Notes: generated from the sequence alone by a model not told the origin. 20,560 nt of DNA from CAYOVG01 sp964407285 (GCA_964407285.1 CAYOVG010000088.1:1-20560); one strand, 5' to 3'. Counted from the first letter of the stretch, positions 7,378 to 15,312 are shown. Numbers and translations are program-made.

Positions 7378-7420
7378 ACCATTTCACGGGTGGTGGTTTT
7401 CATACCACCCGCGAAATGGT
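7378..7420 (-). terminator. Intrinsic terminator of the kinase-GGDEF-regulator operon
   Basis: Two 17-base arms (7378-7394 and 7404-7420) pair with a single mismatch around a nine-base loop. On the minus strand the stem is followed within four bases by TTTTTG. It lies 87 bases downstream of the last gene of the operon (stop at 7507) and upstream of the start at 7342, so it fits a rho-independent terminator separating the two units. Confidence 0.75.
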
Positions 7421-7506
7421 ACGATCCCGCATCGTCGTCGCGCTCACGCGCGCCGTCGCCCGTTGTTCGCCCCAACCCAGTCTGAGAACGCCTACCAGTC
7501 AACTCC

Positions 7507-7947
7507 TCAATCCTTCGGAGGCATCTTCACGACGGTGAACCAGAAATCCTCCAACGACCGCACCACCTTCAGGAAATCCTCGAAACCCACGGGCTTCGAA
7601 ATGTAGCAGCTTGCGCCCAGATCGTAGCATTTGAGGATATCGATATCGGCTTCCGATGTGGTCAGCACGACCACCGGGATGCGCCTCAACCGCTCATCGG
7701 CCTTGATTTCCTTCAGGGTCTCCTTGCCGTCCATTCTCGGCAGGTTGAGGTCGAGCAAAATGATGTCGGGCCGGACGGCGTCGGCATACGGTCCCTCCCG
7801 CCTCAAAAACTGCAACGCCTTGATTCCGTCGTCCACCGTGTGCAGATGGACGAACATTTTCCCCGCCGCAAGGCCCTCGCGGGTCAGTTCGACATCACCC
7901 GGATCGTCCTCCACCAGGAGTATGTCCACCACTTTTCTACTGTTCAT
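7507..7947 (-). CDS. Single-domain response regulator (Rcp1-like)
   Basis: The 146-residue protein is a lone receiver domain. It shows the acidic pair (VEDDPGD, about 12-18), the phospho-acceptor Asp66 in LLDLNLPRMDG, the switch Thr96/Thr97 and the conserved Lys118 in SKPV. The DDPGDVELT signature and the insert after it resemble Rcp1-type regulators that partner phytochrome-like histidine kinases. No output domain is present, so it may act by protein contact or as a phosphate relay or sink. ATG 7947 has AAGGAAG 8 bases upstream; an upstream extension to 7983 lacks support. It is the last gene of a three-gene operon, 61 bases after the GGDEF gene, and ends before a strong terminator. Confidence 0.88.
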   Translation of the reverse strand: MNSRKVVDILLVEDDPGDVELTREGLAAGKMFVHLHTVDDGIKALQFLRREGPYADAVRPDIILLDLNLPRMDGKETLKEIKADERLRRIPVVVLTTSEADIDILKCYDLGASCYISKPVGFEDFLKVVRSLEDFWFTVVKMPPKD

Positions 7948-8008
7948 CGGGTAACTTCCTTCGGTTGGTGTGTGCAATCGCAATCATGCAATCATGCGAA
8001 TCGTCGCC

Positions 8009-8917
8009 CTACAGCGCCTCGGTGCGGTCTCTGCCGTTCGACTTCGCCATGTACAGAGCTTCATCGGACCGGGCGGTAAAGGATTCGGCGTTGTCCCCGG
8101 GGCGGAACTGCGTCACGCCGAAGCTGGCGGTAACCCGCAATCCGTTGCCGAAATCGTGAGCTTTGCACAGAAGGCGCAACTTCTCGGCCATTGTGACGGC
8201 CTGGCGCCTGTCGGTCCTGGGAACGAGCACCATGAACTCCTCCCCGCCCCAGCGGGTAAAGATATCGTGAGCGCGGATGTTGTCGGATACGAGTTGGGCG
8301 ATCTCCTTCAAAACGTGATCGCCCGTATTGTGGCTGAAGGTATCGTTGATCCTTTTGAAGTGGTCCAGGTCGAACATGATGAGCGACAGTTCGGACCCGT
8401 GGCGCCTGGCGCGCTGCATTTCGGCTTCCAGCAGTTCGCTGAACATCAGGCGGTTGTAGATGCCCGTCAGGTGGTCTATGCGCGCCTGGCGTTCGAACAG
8501 ATCTTTGGTTTGCTTCAGGGATATTTCCAGTTTCTTGCGCTCGATGGCGTAGAACATGGAACGCTTCAAAATCCTGCCGTCGGTATCCCCCTTTACCAGG
8601 TAGTCCTGGGCTCCCGCCTTGACCGCTTCAATCCCGAAGGATTCATCGGACAGGCCCGTAAGGACGATTGTCGGCGTAGCGGGCGCGACTTCGAGCAATC
8701 GAGTCATGGTGGACAGCCCGGTACTGTCGGGCAGATTCATATCCAGCAAAACTACATCGCACTCGTTGCTCTGCAAGTAGTCTATCCCTTCGGACAGGCG
8801 CGCTACGGTGACTATGCGCGCACGGCATCTTTGTTGTTCAACCATCTCTTCGATCAGAAACGCATCACCTGCGTCGTCCTCTATCAGCAGGATGGTAATG
8901 CTACTGTTCTCACTCAC
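8009..8917 (-). CDS. Response regulator diguanylate cyclase (REC-GGDEF)
   Basis: This cytoplasmic protein of 302 residues probably makes cyclic di-GMP from two GTP when phosphorylated. Residues 6-125 form a receiver domain (IEDDAGDAF; phospho-acceptor Asp59 in LLDMNLPDSTG; Lys109 in YLVKGD). A short coiled linker (about 126-142) leads to a GGDEF domain (about 145-300) with an intact GGEEF active site (224-228). RAHD at 215-218 is the inhibitory I-site, five residues before the active site, so product feedback is expected. GTG 8917 starts one base after the stop of the upstream histidine kinase, implying translational coupling and a common operon. It is the most evident output of that kinase. 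Confidence 0.93.
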   Translation of the reverse strand: MSENSSITILLIEDDAGDAFLIEEMVEQQRCRARIVTVARLSEGIDYLQSNECDVVLLDMNLPDSTGLSTMTRLLEVAPATPTIVLTGLSDESFGIEAVKAGAQDYLVKGDTDGRILKRSMFYAIERKKLEISLKQTKDLFERQARIDHLTGIYNRLMFSELLEAEMQRARRHGSELSLIMFDLDHFKRINDTFSHNTGDHVLKEIAQLVSDNIRAHDIFTRWGGEEFMVLVPRTDRRQAVTMAEKLRLLCKAHDFGNGLRVTASFGVTQFRPGDNAESFTARSDEALYMAKSNGRDRTEAL

Positions 8918-8918
8918 A

Positions 8919-11900
8919 TCACATCTCTTTGTCGTTCAGTGTTGCGGGTAAAGTGAAATAGAAGGTCGAACCCGCGCCCGCCGTGGACTCGATCCAGATC
9001 CTGCCGCCGTGGCGCTCCACGATTTTGCGGCAGACCGCCAGGCCGATACCGGTTCCAGGATACTCCTCCCTGGTATGCAAGCGTTGAAAGATGGCGAAGA
9101 TTCGCTCGTAGTACTCCGGCTCGACGCCGATGCCGTTGTCGGCGACGGAGAAGAGCCACTCGTCGTTTTGCCGGATTGCGTCGATCGTTATCACGGGCGG
9201 TGACGCTCCACGGTACTTAACGGCGTTGCCGATCAAGTTCTGGAATAGCTGCCCGAGTTGGGGTTCGTCGCCCCGGACGACCGGCAACGGCCCGCAAACG
9301 ATTGCCGCGTCGCTTTCCTTGACGGCAAGCTCCAGGTCTCGCAGAACATTCGATATTACTACGGAACACTCGGTATCCGCAAGCTCCCTGGTGCTGCGCA
9401 TGACCCGCGAGTAGCTCAGCAGGTCGTTTATCAGGGTGCGCATCCGCAGGGCGCTGTCGTTGATGTACCACATGTAGGACCCGGCCTTCGCATCGAGGGT
9501 CCCCTCGAGGCGCTTGGACAGAAGCTCGGTGAATCCGGCGATCTTGCGCAATGGTTCCTGCAGGTCGTGGGAAGCCACGTAGGCGAACTGCTCCAGTTCG
9601 CTGTTGGAGCGGGCCAGGTTGGCCTCGGTCGCCTTGATGATGTCGATGTTGCGAATCGATTCGATGGCGCCGATCCTCTTTCCTTCAGAGTCGAACAGGG
9701 GGGCGACGATGGCCCACACGTGAGCGCCCTTTCCGTTCTGCAGTGCGGGGCAGAAGGCTTCCGCATGGAGACGCCCGCCCAGCCGGGTGACATTCTTGTA
9801 TTTGGTCTCGATCTCCTCATCGTCGACATCGATAAGATCGAGCAACTGGCCCCGCCGCTCCCCATAGAAGGGTATGCTGTAGGCATGATCGCCCTGTCCC
9901 AGCATTCGCTCCTTGGGAACGTCGCTCATCTCCTCCATCGCCCTGTTCCAGGCGATCACCTTCATCTCCCGGTCCACGACAAACGTGGCGTCGGGCAGGA
10001 AATCGAAAATGTCGGCCAGGAGCCGGCTCGATTCCCGCAACGAAGCCTGCAGTTCCTTGTGCCTGGATATGTCCCGGGATGATGCGTAGACATACCACTC
10101 GCCGTCCAAGAGCACGCCGCAGGCGCTGATTTCAACGTCGAAGACGGTCCCGTCCCGGCGCCGGTGCCTGGTCTCGAAGACGGCCGGGGTATGCATCACT
10201 TCCCGGATTCTTGGAAGCAGTTCCTCACGGGCGATGCCGGCATCCCAGTCCTCGATATTGAGCTTCAGGTTTGCTGAATCCGAATCGGCGTATCCCAGCA
10301 TACCGCGGAAGACGGCGTTCGATTCCACCAGGTTGCCGTACTGATCGATGATGTGAATGCCGTCTCTGGCGACCGACTGAAGCGTCTGGTAACGGATGCT
10401 CAGCCTGTGCCGCTCCTCTTCGCTACGCTTACGTTCGGTGATTTCCCATATGATATCGGCCAGATCGCTCAGCAACTCGACATCCCGGCCGGTGTAGCCG
10501 ACGGCTTTGTTGCCGACTCCAAGGACCGCCGTCACCCGTTCGGTTTGAAAGATCGGCACGACCAGTTCCCGCATGATCGGCGGATGCCCTTCCGGGAGGC
10601 TCTTGCGGCCGGAGAGCGAGGCGTAGTCGTTGTGGACGACCGGCTGCCGCCTGCGGATGCAGTCGGCCCAGATCCCGGCTTCTTCAATCGGATAATGCAT
10701 CCCCTGTTCCCGTACGGTACAGAACTCTTCGAGCGTACGGGTTGACCACGCCTGCAGGGTAATGGTCCGGTGCTCGGGGTCGATGGAATGGTAAAAGCCG
10801 ATGGGGCTGCCCGAAAGCCTGCAGATTTCGTCCAGCGCCCGCTGGAGCAGGTCTTGCAGGTTGTGCGCCACTGCGTACTCCATCAGGCTCAGCCGCAGAG
10901 TCATCAGTTCCCGGGCTCGCGACGCCACCAGCGCCAATGCCCGCTGGCGTTGCTGGAGCAGCGCCAGGCCGCATGATAGGGCCCCGCCGATCGACACCAG
11001 GATAATCGACCATTTGACGGTGTTGGCGCGCCAGTGTTCGTAAATGGCCGACCGGTCCCTGCAGCAGGTGACGTAGAGCGGTTTGTCCGGCATGAGTTTT
11101 TGCGGCTGGACGGTATGAAGCGCGATCAGGCGTTCCGGCCCGTTACCGATGGAGTTCCCGGTCAGCAGACTTTCCGTTCTGCCGCTTTCCCTATGGAGAG
11201 TAAAGAACGTGCCGGACAGCGCCATATCCGTTCCGGACTGTCCATCCTGGTCCGGGACCAGCATGAAGCGGATGCCGTCTCCATGAATGATGGAGCTCAA
11301 CATATCGGGTGCGTAGAGAACGGAGCGCAGCAGGGCCTGGAAGTACCGCGGATCGAGCCCTGCGGCGACGACGCCGTTGAAGGCGCCGTTCGGGGCGGGG
11401 ATGACGCGGGCAAGATTGATGACGAATGGCCCCAGCACGGTTTTGAATGGGGGAGATACATATAGCCTGTCGGGATTGTTGTCTTTTGCCGGGACGGCAA
11501 AGTAATCGCGGGTGCGGAAGTTCATCCCGGTCAGCTCTTCCCGGTTCGACGCGATGACGGTCCCCTCCGCGTCGAGAACGAGCATGGTGCGGATTCCGGG
11601 CATGGCGTCCGACAGCGCCCGCAAGCGGCGATTGGCCAGTCCTATGTCTTCGTGCTCGCGCAGATAGTGCAGGTCGTTAATGACGGAGACCAGCGCCAGG
11701 TTTGTGGCTTCCAGCTGCCGTTCGACATTCGATGCGATGACCCGCGCCTGGGTTTGCAGGCGCTGATGTTCCATGCTGGCGATTTCGTGGAACGCATAGT
11801 AGCCCTGGTAAGCGATGACGCAGGCGAGGATGGTCAGGCCGATGGCCAGCATCAGCCATTGAGTTCCGACGCTGTAGCGCAGGGCCGTTTGATGGCCGTC

Positions 11901-11939
11901 CTCGTCGCCGGTCGAGGTGGTTTCAAATGCTGTTTCCAT
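8919..11939 (-). CDS. Membrane sensor histidine kinase, dCache/CHASE-GAF-PAS-PAS-HisKA-HATPase
   Basis: This inner-membrane kinase has 1006 residues. TM1 is about 28-48 and TM2 about 310-329, enclosing a periplasmic sensor of roughly 260 residues with dCache features (VLDAEGTVIASN, FRTRDYF). The cytoplasmic part has a GAF domain (about 350-500, with HDR-like IGFYHS and VLGVGNK), two PAS domains (about 515-630 and 640-770) and HisKA with AYVASHDLQEPLRK (phospho-acceptor His791), the phytochrome-like subtype. The ATPase domain has N901/N905, DNGIG (934-938) and GTGIGLA (962-968). It has no receiver, but two regulators follow in the operon. ATG 11939 is preferred because GGAG lies 8 bases upstream; a TTG two codons earlier is also in frame. 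The ligand is unknown. Confidence 0.92.
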   Translation of the reverse strand: METAFETTSTGDEDGHQTALRYSVGTQWLMLAIGLTILACVIAYQGYYAFHEIASMEHQRLQTQARVIASNVERQLEATNLALVSVINDLHYLREHEDIGLANRRLRALSDAMPGIRTMLVLDAEGTVIASNREELTGMNFRTRDYFAVPAKDNNPDRLYVSPPFKTVLGPFVINLARVIPAPNGAFNGVVAAGLDPRYFQALLRSVLYAPDMLSSIIHGDGIRFMLVPDQDGQSGTDMALSGTFFTLHRESGRTESLLTGNSIGNGPERLIALHTVQPQKLMPDKPLYVTCCRDRSAIYEHWRANTVKWSIILVSIGGALSCGLALLQQRQRALALVASRARELMTLRLSLMEYAVAHNLQDLLQRALDEICRLSGSPIGFYHSIDPEHRTITLQAWSTRTLEEFCTVREQGMHYPIEEAGIWADCIRRRQPVVHNDYASLSGRKSLPEGHPPIMRELVVPIFQTERVTAVLGVGNKAVGYTGRDVELLSDLADIIWEITERKRSEEERHRLSIRYQTLQSVARDGIHIIDQYGNLVESNAVFRGMLGYADSDSANLKLNIEDWDAGIAREELLPRIREVMHTPAVFETRHRRRDGTVFDVEISACGVLLDGEWYVYASSRDISRHKELQASLRESSRLLADIFDFLPDATFVVDREMKVIAWNRAMEEMSDVPKERMLGQGDHAYSIPFYGERRGQLLDLIDVDDEEIETKYKNVTRLGGRLHAEAFCPALQNGKGAHVWAIVAPLFDSEGKRIGAIESIRNIDIIKATEANLARSNSELEQFAYVASHDLQEPLRKIAGFTELLSKRLEGTLDAKAGSYMWYINDSALRMRTLINDLLSYSRVMRSTRELADTECSVVISNVLRDLELAVKESDAAIVCGPLPVVRGDEPQLGQLFQNLIGNAVKYRGASPPVITIDAIRQNDEWLFSVADNGIGVEPEYYERIFAIFQRLHTREEYPGTGIGLAVCRKIVERHGGRIWIESTAGAGSTFYFTLPATLNDKEM

Positions 11940-12399
11940 CTGCAAAGCTCCAGGGCGGAAGCGGATCGGCGCCTATCGGCGGCATGCCCGTTGGGAAGCC
12001 GTTGATACCACTACTATTCGGGACGTGCAAAACACGGCGGACTGCATGCCGGCGCCGGCTCGCCCCGCTGTTCGGCGGCCTTTTGCTTCCCGGCACCCAA
12101 GATGTTCCAAGTAAGACGTTCCATGATGATAAAGAGATCGCTTTTGAAGCTCTTCTGATAGCACCCGGTACGGTGGCTGTCAAGGGAGATGATGCGCCGT
12201 TTTAATCGGTGAACGACAACGGCGATTACAGAACATGCCTCCACATTGTTTTTGCATATCTCACCAGGACATCGTTGCGAAAGACGGGTGAACCGAAGTA
12301 TACTGCCCCATCGGCAATATGAAGTCGAAATAGGGGATTTTCGCCGGTCCGGTTTTGATTATCACCGGCGTCACTCAGAACGGAGGGGGTCGAGACTGC
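11940..12399. other. Divergent intergenic region between kinase operon and potassium channel
   Basis: The 460 bases between the two divergent starts hold the kinase-operon promoter (12155-12183) and a kinase leader of about 210 bases. The channel gene has a strong GGAGGGGG ribosome binding site near 12380-12390, but no clear promoter was seen on the plus strand. Short open frames on both strands lack ribosome binding sites and are not considered genes. Confidence 0.5.
12155..12183 (-). promoter_or_regulatory. Sigma-70 promoter of the kinase-GGDEF-regulator operon
   Basis: On the minus strand a perfect TTGACA (12183-12178) is followed by a 17-base spacer and TATCAG (12160-12155), matching the -10 consensus at four of six positions. 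Predicted transcription begins near 12148, giving a leader of about 210 bases before the kinase ATG. Confidence 0.6.
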
Positions 12400-13275
12400 A
12401 TGGATGCGACGGCGTTCAAGTTGAAGCTTTACCTGGTATTGCTCTTTGCGATCATGGGGCTGGGCACGGTTGTCTTTTCCTTCGTGGAGAATGTGTCGCT
12501 CCTGGACGCTTTTTACTACAGCGTCGTTACCGTCGCCACGGTGGGCTACGGAGACATCCACCCGACGACCGCCATGGGCAAGGTCCTCGCCATCGTGCTC
12601 ATCGTCGCCGGTGTGGGGACATTTCTCGAAGTCATCGCCGGGATCACCCAGGTCATGATCAACAGGAGGGACAAAGAACTCCGCCTGGAAAAGCTGAATA
12701 TGATCGTGGGGTTGTTTTTCAGCGAAATCGGAACGAGGCTGTTGAAATCCCTTTCGGAGGCGGACCCGAACCCCGGTTCGCCTGCCGAACAGCTTTCCGT
12801 ATCGGAGGATTGGACGGACCGGCGGTTTCAGGAGGTGAGCGCGGAACTCTCCCGGTATTCCTACTCGATCGACGCGGACAGGGTGGACCTGGAAGCCCTG
12901 CGGCAAAAGCTCAAGGCGAAGGGGGACCTGCTGCTGCGGCTTCTCGAAAATCCCATCCTCCTGGAGCACGAGTCCTTCACCGAGCTCCTGAGAGCGATTT
13001 TCCATCTGCGGGACGAACTCCTGAACCGCGAGCACGTCGCCGAACTGCCGAAGTCCGACAGGCGGCACCTGTCCGGGGACATGGAAAGGGTCTACCGGTT
13101 GCTCGTTAGTCACTGGCTGGTTTACATGAACTATCTCAGGAAGAACTACCCGTACCTGTTTTCCCTGGCCATGAGGACCAACCCGTTCGACCCCCGCGCC
13201 ACCGCGGTGATACGGGAACGGCAGACAGGGGAGAAAACCGGAACACCCCTCACGGTTCCAGAAAAACCTGCGTGA
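12400..13275 (+). CDS. Two-TM potassium channel with unrecognised cytoplasmic domain
   Basis: This 291-residue inner-membrane protein has TM1 (about 8-29), a pore helix (34-46), the potassium selectivity filter TVGYGD (47-52) and TM2 (57-85). It would form a tetrameric K+-selective pore. The 200-residue C-terminal part is predicted helical and charged (RRDKELRLEKLNMIVGLFF, LLENPILLEHESFTELL, RLLVSHWLVYMNYLRKNYP). It does not show the Rossmann GXGXXG pattern of an RCK/TrkA-N domain, nor a cyclic-nucleotide-binding signature, so the gating signal is unknown. The ATG at 12400 follows GGAGGGGG by about 10 bases. An upstream in-frame start at 12355 has no such site. It is the only plus-strand gene here, and its last 26 bases overlap the convergent PDZ-CAP gene. 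Confidence 0.85.
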   Translation: MDATAFKLKLYLVLLFAIMGLGTVVFSFVENVSLLDAFYYSVVTVATVGYGDIHPTTAMGKVLAIVLIVAGVGTFLEVIAGITQVMINRRDKELRLEKLNMIVGLFFSEIGTRLLKSLSEADPNPGSPAEQLSVSEDWTDRRFQEVSAELSRYSYSIDADRVDLEALRQKLKAKGDLLLRLLENPILLEHESFTELLRAIFHLRDELLNREHVAELPKSDRRHLSGDMERVYRLLVSHWLVYMNYLRKNYPYLFSLAMRTNPFDPRATAVIRERQTGEKTGTPLTVPEKPA

Positions 13276-14560
13276 CGTAGACCTTGTTTTCCGCCGCCGT
13301 AGCCAGGCCGAGTCCCGTTTCCGTGTAATCCGGGGAGAGCATGTTCTTCCTGTGGCCGGGGCTTTCGAGCCATCCACGGACGGCGGTACGGGGCACGTTC
13401 CTTTCGTTTTGGCTGAAGAAGATGTTTTCGCCGACGCTCCTGTACCGCTTGACGCCTGCCTCGTTCAGCCTGTCCACTACGTCTTCCCCGCCCGGACCGG
13501 TGTGGGAGAAAAATCCTTCGGACGCCATTTTCTTGCTGTACTGCCGGGCGACTCTCAGGAGCTTCGGATTGGAGCTGAGCGCCGGCAGGCCGTGCTCCGC
13601 CCTCGCCTCGTTCACCATGTCGAAGATCTCCTGTTCCGTCTTCGTCATGGAGATGGAAGCCCCGCGGGATTTCGATTCGCCCCCTCCACTTTCGCTCCGG
13701 GCAGCGGCGACCGTGACGACGCCTGCCGTCGCGCCGCTGGTGTATCCTCGAACGGAAAACGGCTGCGGGGCCGCACCCAATGTGACCGTGATCATCCGCG
13801 CCGGCCTTCCCCCGGTGGATTCCGTCACCAGGAACTTTACCTCATCGCCCGGAACGCACGAGTACAATGCGTCTCGCAGGTCGTCCTCGCTTGCGATGAG
13901 ATAGTCGTTTACCCTGATAATGAGATCGCCGACCGTCCGGGAAGGATCGGGCCCGGAACGGAGTCCAGCCCGCGCCGCGGGCGACCCGGGAAAGACCTCC
14001 ATGATCTTGAGACCCTTCACATTCCCCTTGTGGTGCTTCGTTCCGCGAAGTCCGAGGTAGGGGAGCGCTCCCACGGACGGCGCTCCCTGACTCCCGACGG
14101 CCGTGACCGTGTCGGACTGCGCCGCGCCGGCCAGGACCGTTGCGGAGGTAACCGGATCATCTTCCCGTATTACTCCCTGCTTCGCTTCGTGAACCCCGGA
14201 GACCGATGCCTGCCGGGCGCCGTTTTCCCGGAGTTGCGGCGCCGGAGCGCCGGACCCCGGAGGCGGGGGCGTCGAGAGATTTTCTTCCCGCGCCGTTGCA
14301 GCGGGAGCGACAGCCGCCGCCGGGGGAGCGGCCGCCGGGAGTCCTTCCTCCCGGAGGCCGGCAACCGGGGGGGGCGACGCCTGCGGAGCGGACCTGGCGC
14401 TCCACATAACGCCGGCCAAAAACCACCCGGAAACTGCCAGTATAATCAGCAGCACAGCAAGGCGGCCCTGCGGGAACGGATTTCCCTTGTGTCCTAACCC
14501 GCGCGCCTCGTAAGCAGTATTGCTCTCCCCGCCTCCATCCGTGGGAAAAATCGAAGCCAT
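13250..14560 (-). CDS. Membrane-anchored PDZ-CAP (SCP/PR1-like) protein
   Basis: The 436-residue protein has a short cytoplasmic N-terminus, one membrane anchor (about 33-54) and an Ala/Pro-rich periplasmic linker (about 57-165). A PDZ domain follows (about 165-262; PYLGLRG, VFPGSPAARAGLRSGD-like, VGDLIIRVND). The CAP domain (about 307-436) carries VNEARAEHGLPAL, FFSHTGP (His353), GENIFFS (377-383) and GWLESPGHRKNML (His403). These His and Glu residues line the CAP cavity. Bacterial CAP proteins are mostly of unknown function, often in envelope or spore contexts; the PDZ domain suggests binding of a C-terminal peptide. The ATG at 14560 has only a weak GGCGAGAG upstream. An AT-rich promoter-like stretch precedes it. 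Confidence 0.85.
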   Translation of the reverse strand: MASIFPTDGGGESNTAYEARGLGHKGNPFPQGRLAVLLIILAVSGWFLAGVMWSARSAPQASPPPVAGLREEGLPAAAPPAAAVAPAATAREENLSTPPPPGSGAPAPQLRENGARQASVSGVHEAKQGVIREDDPVTSATVLAGAAQSDTVTAVGSQGAPSVGALPYLGLRGTKHHKGNVKGLKIMEVFPGSPAARAGLRSGPDPSRTVGDLIIRVNDYLIASEDDLRDALYSCVPGDEVKFLVTESTGGRPARMITVTLGAAPQPFSVRGYTSGATAGVVTVAAARSESGGGESKSRGASISMTKTEQEIFDMVNEARAEHGLPALSSNPKLLRVARQYSKKMASEGFFSHTGPGGEDVVDRLNEAGVKRYRSVGENIFFSQNERNVPRTAVRGWLESPGHRKNMLSPDYTETGLGLATAAENKVYVTQVFLEP

Positions 14561-14597
14561 GGAGTCTCTCGCCTTTCCAGTCTGAAGTCTCGAAGTG

Positions 14598-14640
14598 TGA
14601 AATTCAAAGCATTTAAAATACTATAAATATAATGTACGCA
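14598..14640 (-). promoter_or_regulatory. AT-rich promoter-like stretch upstream of the PDZ-CAP gene
   Basis: This stretch is strikingly AT-rich against its GC-rich surroundings. On the minus strand it contains TATAGT (14625-14620), matching the -10 consensus at five of six positions. No good -35 lies at the right distance, so the exact promoter is uncertain. The PDZ-CAP start is 60 bases downstream. Confidence 0.4.
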
Positions 14641-14677
14641 CAACGGAGTCTGATGTACAGTCCAACCCTGATTCTAT

Positions 14678-14748
14678 ACCACGAAAAACACGAAAGCACA
14701 CGAAAGGGAAAGAACTCTTTCGTTCGTGCTTTTCGTGTCTTTCGTGGT
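14678..14748. repeat. Long imperfect inverted repeat of the CCACGAAA type
   Basis: The left arm (14678-14706) carries repeated CACGAAA words. The right arm (14717-14748) is the near complement, with repeated TTTCGTG words. The loop is about ten bases. The stem would be nearly 28 bp with a few mismatches and bulges. It lies 43 bases after the stop of the glycine-zipper gene and could act as a transcript end. From general knowledge, similar CACGAAA-rich repeats are dispersed in many environmental bacterial genomes. Confidence 0.75.
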
Positions 14749-14790
14749 CCTCGCGTCTTTCCCGACTCCAGCGTCTACAGCGGTTCGCCG

Positions 14791-15207
14791 TTAGAACACC
14801 TGCCCCGAACCGCCCGCGCCGGACCCGCTCCGCGCACCGGAACCGGAAGTCGATCTCTTCGACGCCTTGCTCTTGGACGCCTTGCGGCTGTATCCGCGCA
14901 CCTCGTATCCGGAACTGCCGCTCGCCCCACTCGAACTGTAACCGCTGTAGCCTCCTCCACTTCCCCCGGCCGACTGGATGCTGTTGCCGATGAGGTAACC
15001 GCCGATTGCGCCCACCGGTCCGCCGATGGCAGCCCCCGCGGCCGCGCTGCCCGACACTGCCCCGATCAGCGCTCCCGTTGCGGCGCCGAGCGCGCCGCCG
15101 CCGTAAGTCATCTGCTCACGTGGCGTGAGAGGCGTGCTTGCACAGCCTGACGACATGAATATGGCGATAAGGATGGCCGTTGTTCCCAGCAACTTCATTC
15201 TACGCAT
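14791..15207 (-). CDS. Glycine-zipper outer-membrane-type lipoprotein
   Basis: The 138-residue precursor begins MRRMKLLGTTAILIAIFM and has a lipobox-like SSGC (lipidated Cys22), so it should be exported, lipidated and cleaved by LspA. Residues 37-75 form a glycine-zipper segment with GxxxG-type spacing (YGGGALGAATGALIGAVSG, AAIGGPVGAIGGYLIGN), as in SlyB/YMGG-like envelope proteins. The C-terminal 60 residues are low-complexity Gly/Ser with Tyr, Arg and Lys (SKSKASKRSTSGSG). ATG 15207 is chosen because GAGGAGGAG lies 10 bases upstream. The ATG at 15198 is too far from that site, and an extension to 15273 would move the signal peptide inward. A possible sigma-54 promoter precedes it. Its precise role is unknown. 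Confidence 0.82.
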   Translation of the reverse strand: MRRMKLLGTTAILIAIFMSSGCASTPLTPREQMTYGGGALGAATGALIGAVSGSAAAGAAIGGPVGAIGGYLIGNSIQSAGGSGGGYSGYSSSGASGSSGYEVRGYSRKASKSKASKRSTSGSGARSGSGAGGSGQVF

Positions 15208-15256
15208 GGTATTATCTCTCCTCCTCGTATTCCGTACGACCGGAAGGGCCGTTTCC

Positions 15257-15272
15257 GGCAACTTCCCGTCCA
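15257..15272 (-). promoter_or_regulatory. Possible weak sigma-54 promoter for the glycine-zipper lipoprotein gene
   Basis: The minus strand reads TGGACGGGAAGTTGCC. The -24 GG and -12 GC are separated by exactly ten bases, and TTGC is perfect, but the CAC after TGG is replaced. A start near 15247 would give a leader of about 40 bases to the ATG at 15207. Confidence 0.35.
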
Positions 15273-15312
15273 TTCGGCGTTTCCATCTTTTCCACCTGTC
15301 CGTTTTACCGCT

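Noticed and set aside
12226..13377. Long minus-strand open frame of 383 codons across the potassium channel gene
   Set aside because: It is antisense to a gene with clear TM segments and a TVGYGD filter, has no ribosome binding site, and has the His/Arg/Gln-rich composition expected of a GC-rich shadow frame.
13352..14497. Plus-strand open frame of 381 codons opposite the PDZ-CAP gene
   Set aside because: It is an Arg-rich shadow of a gene with recognisable PDZ and CAP motifs. The plus-strand frames at 2563-3393, 3490-4353 and 7970-8956 were rejected likewise as shadows of ftsK and the GGDEF gene.
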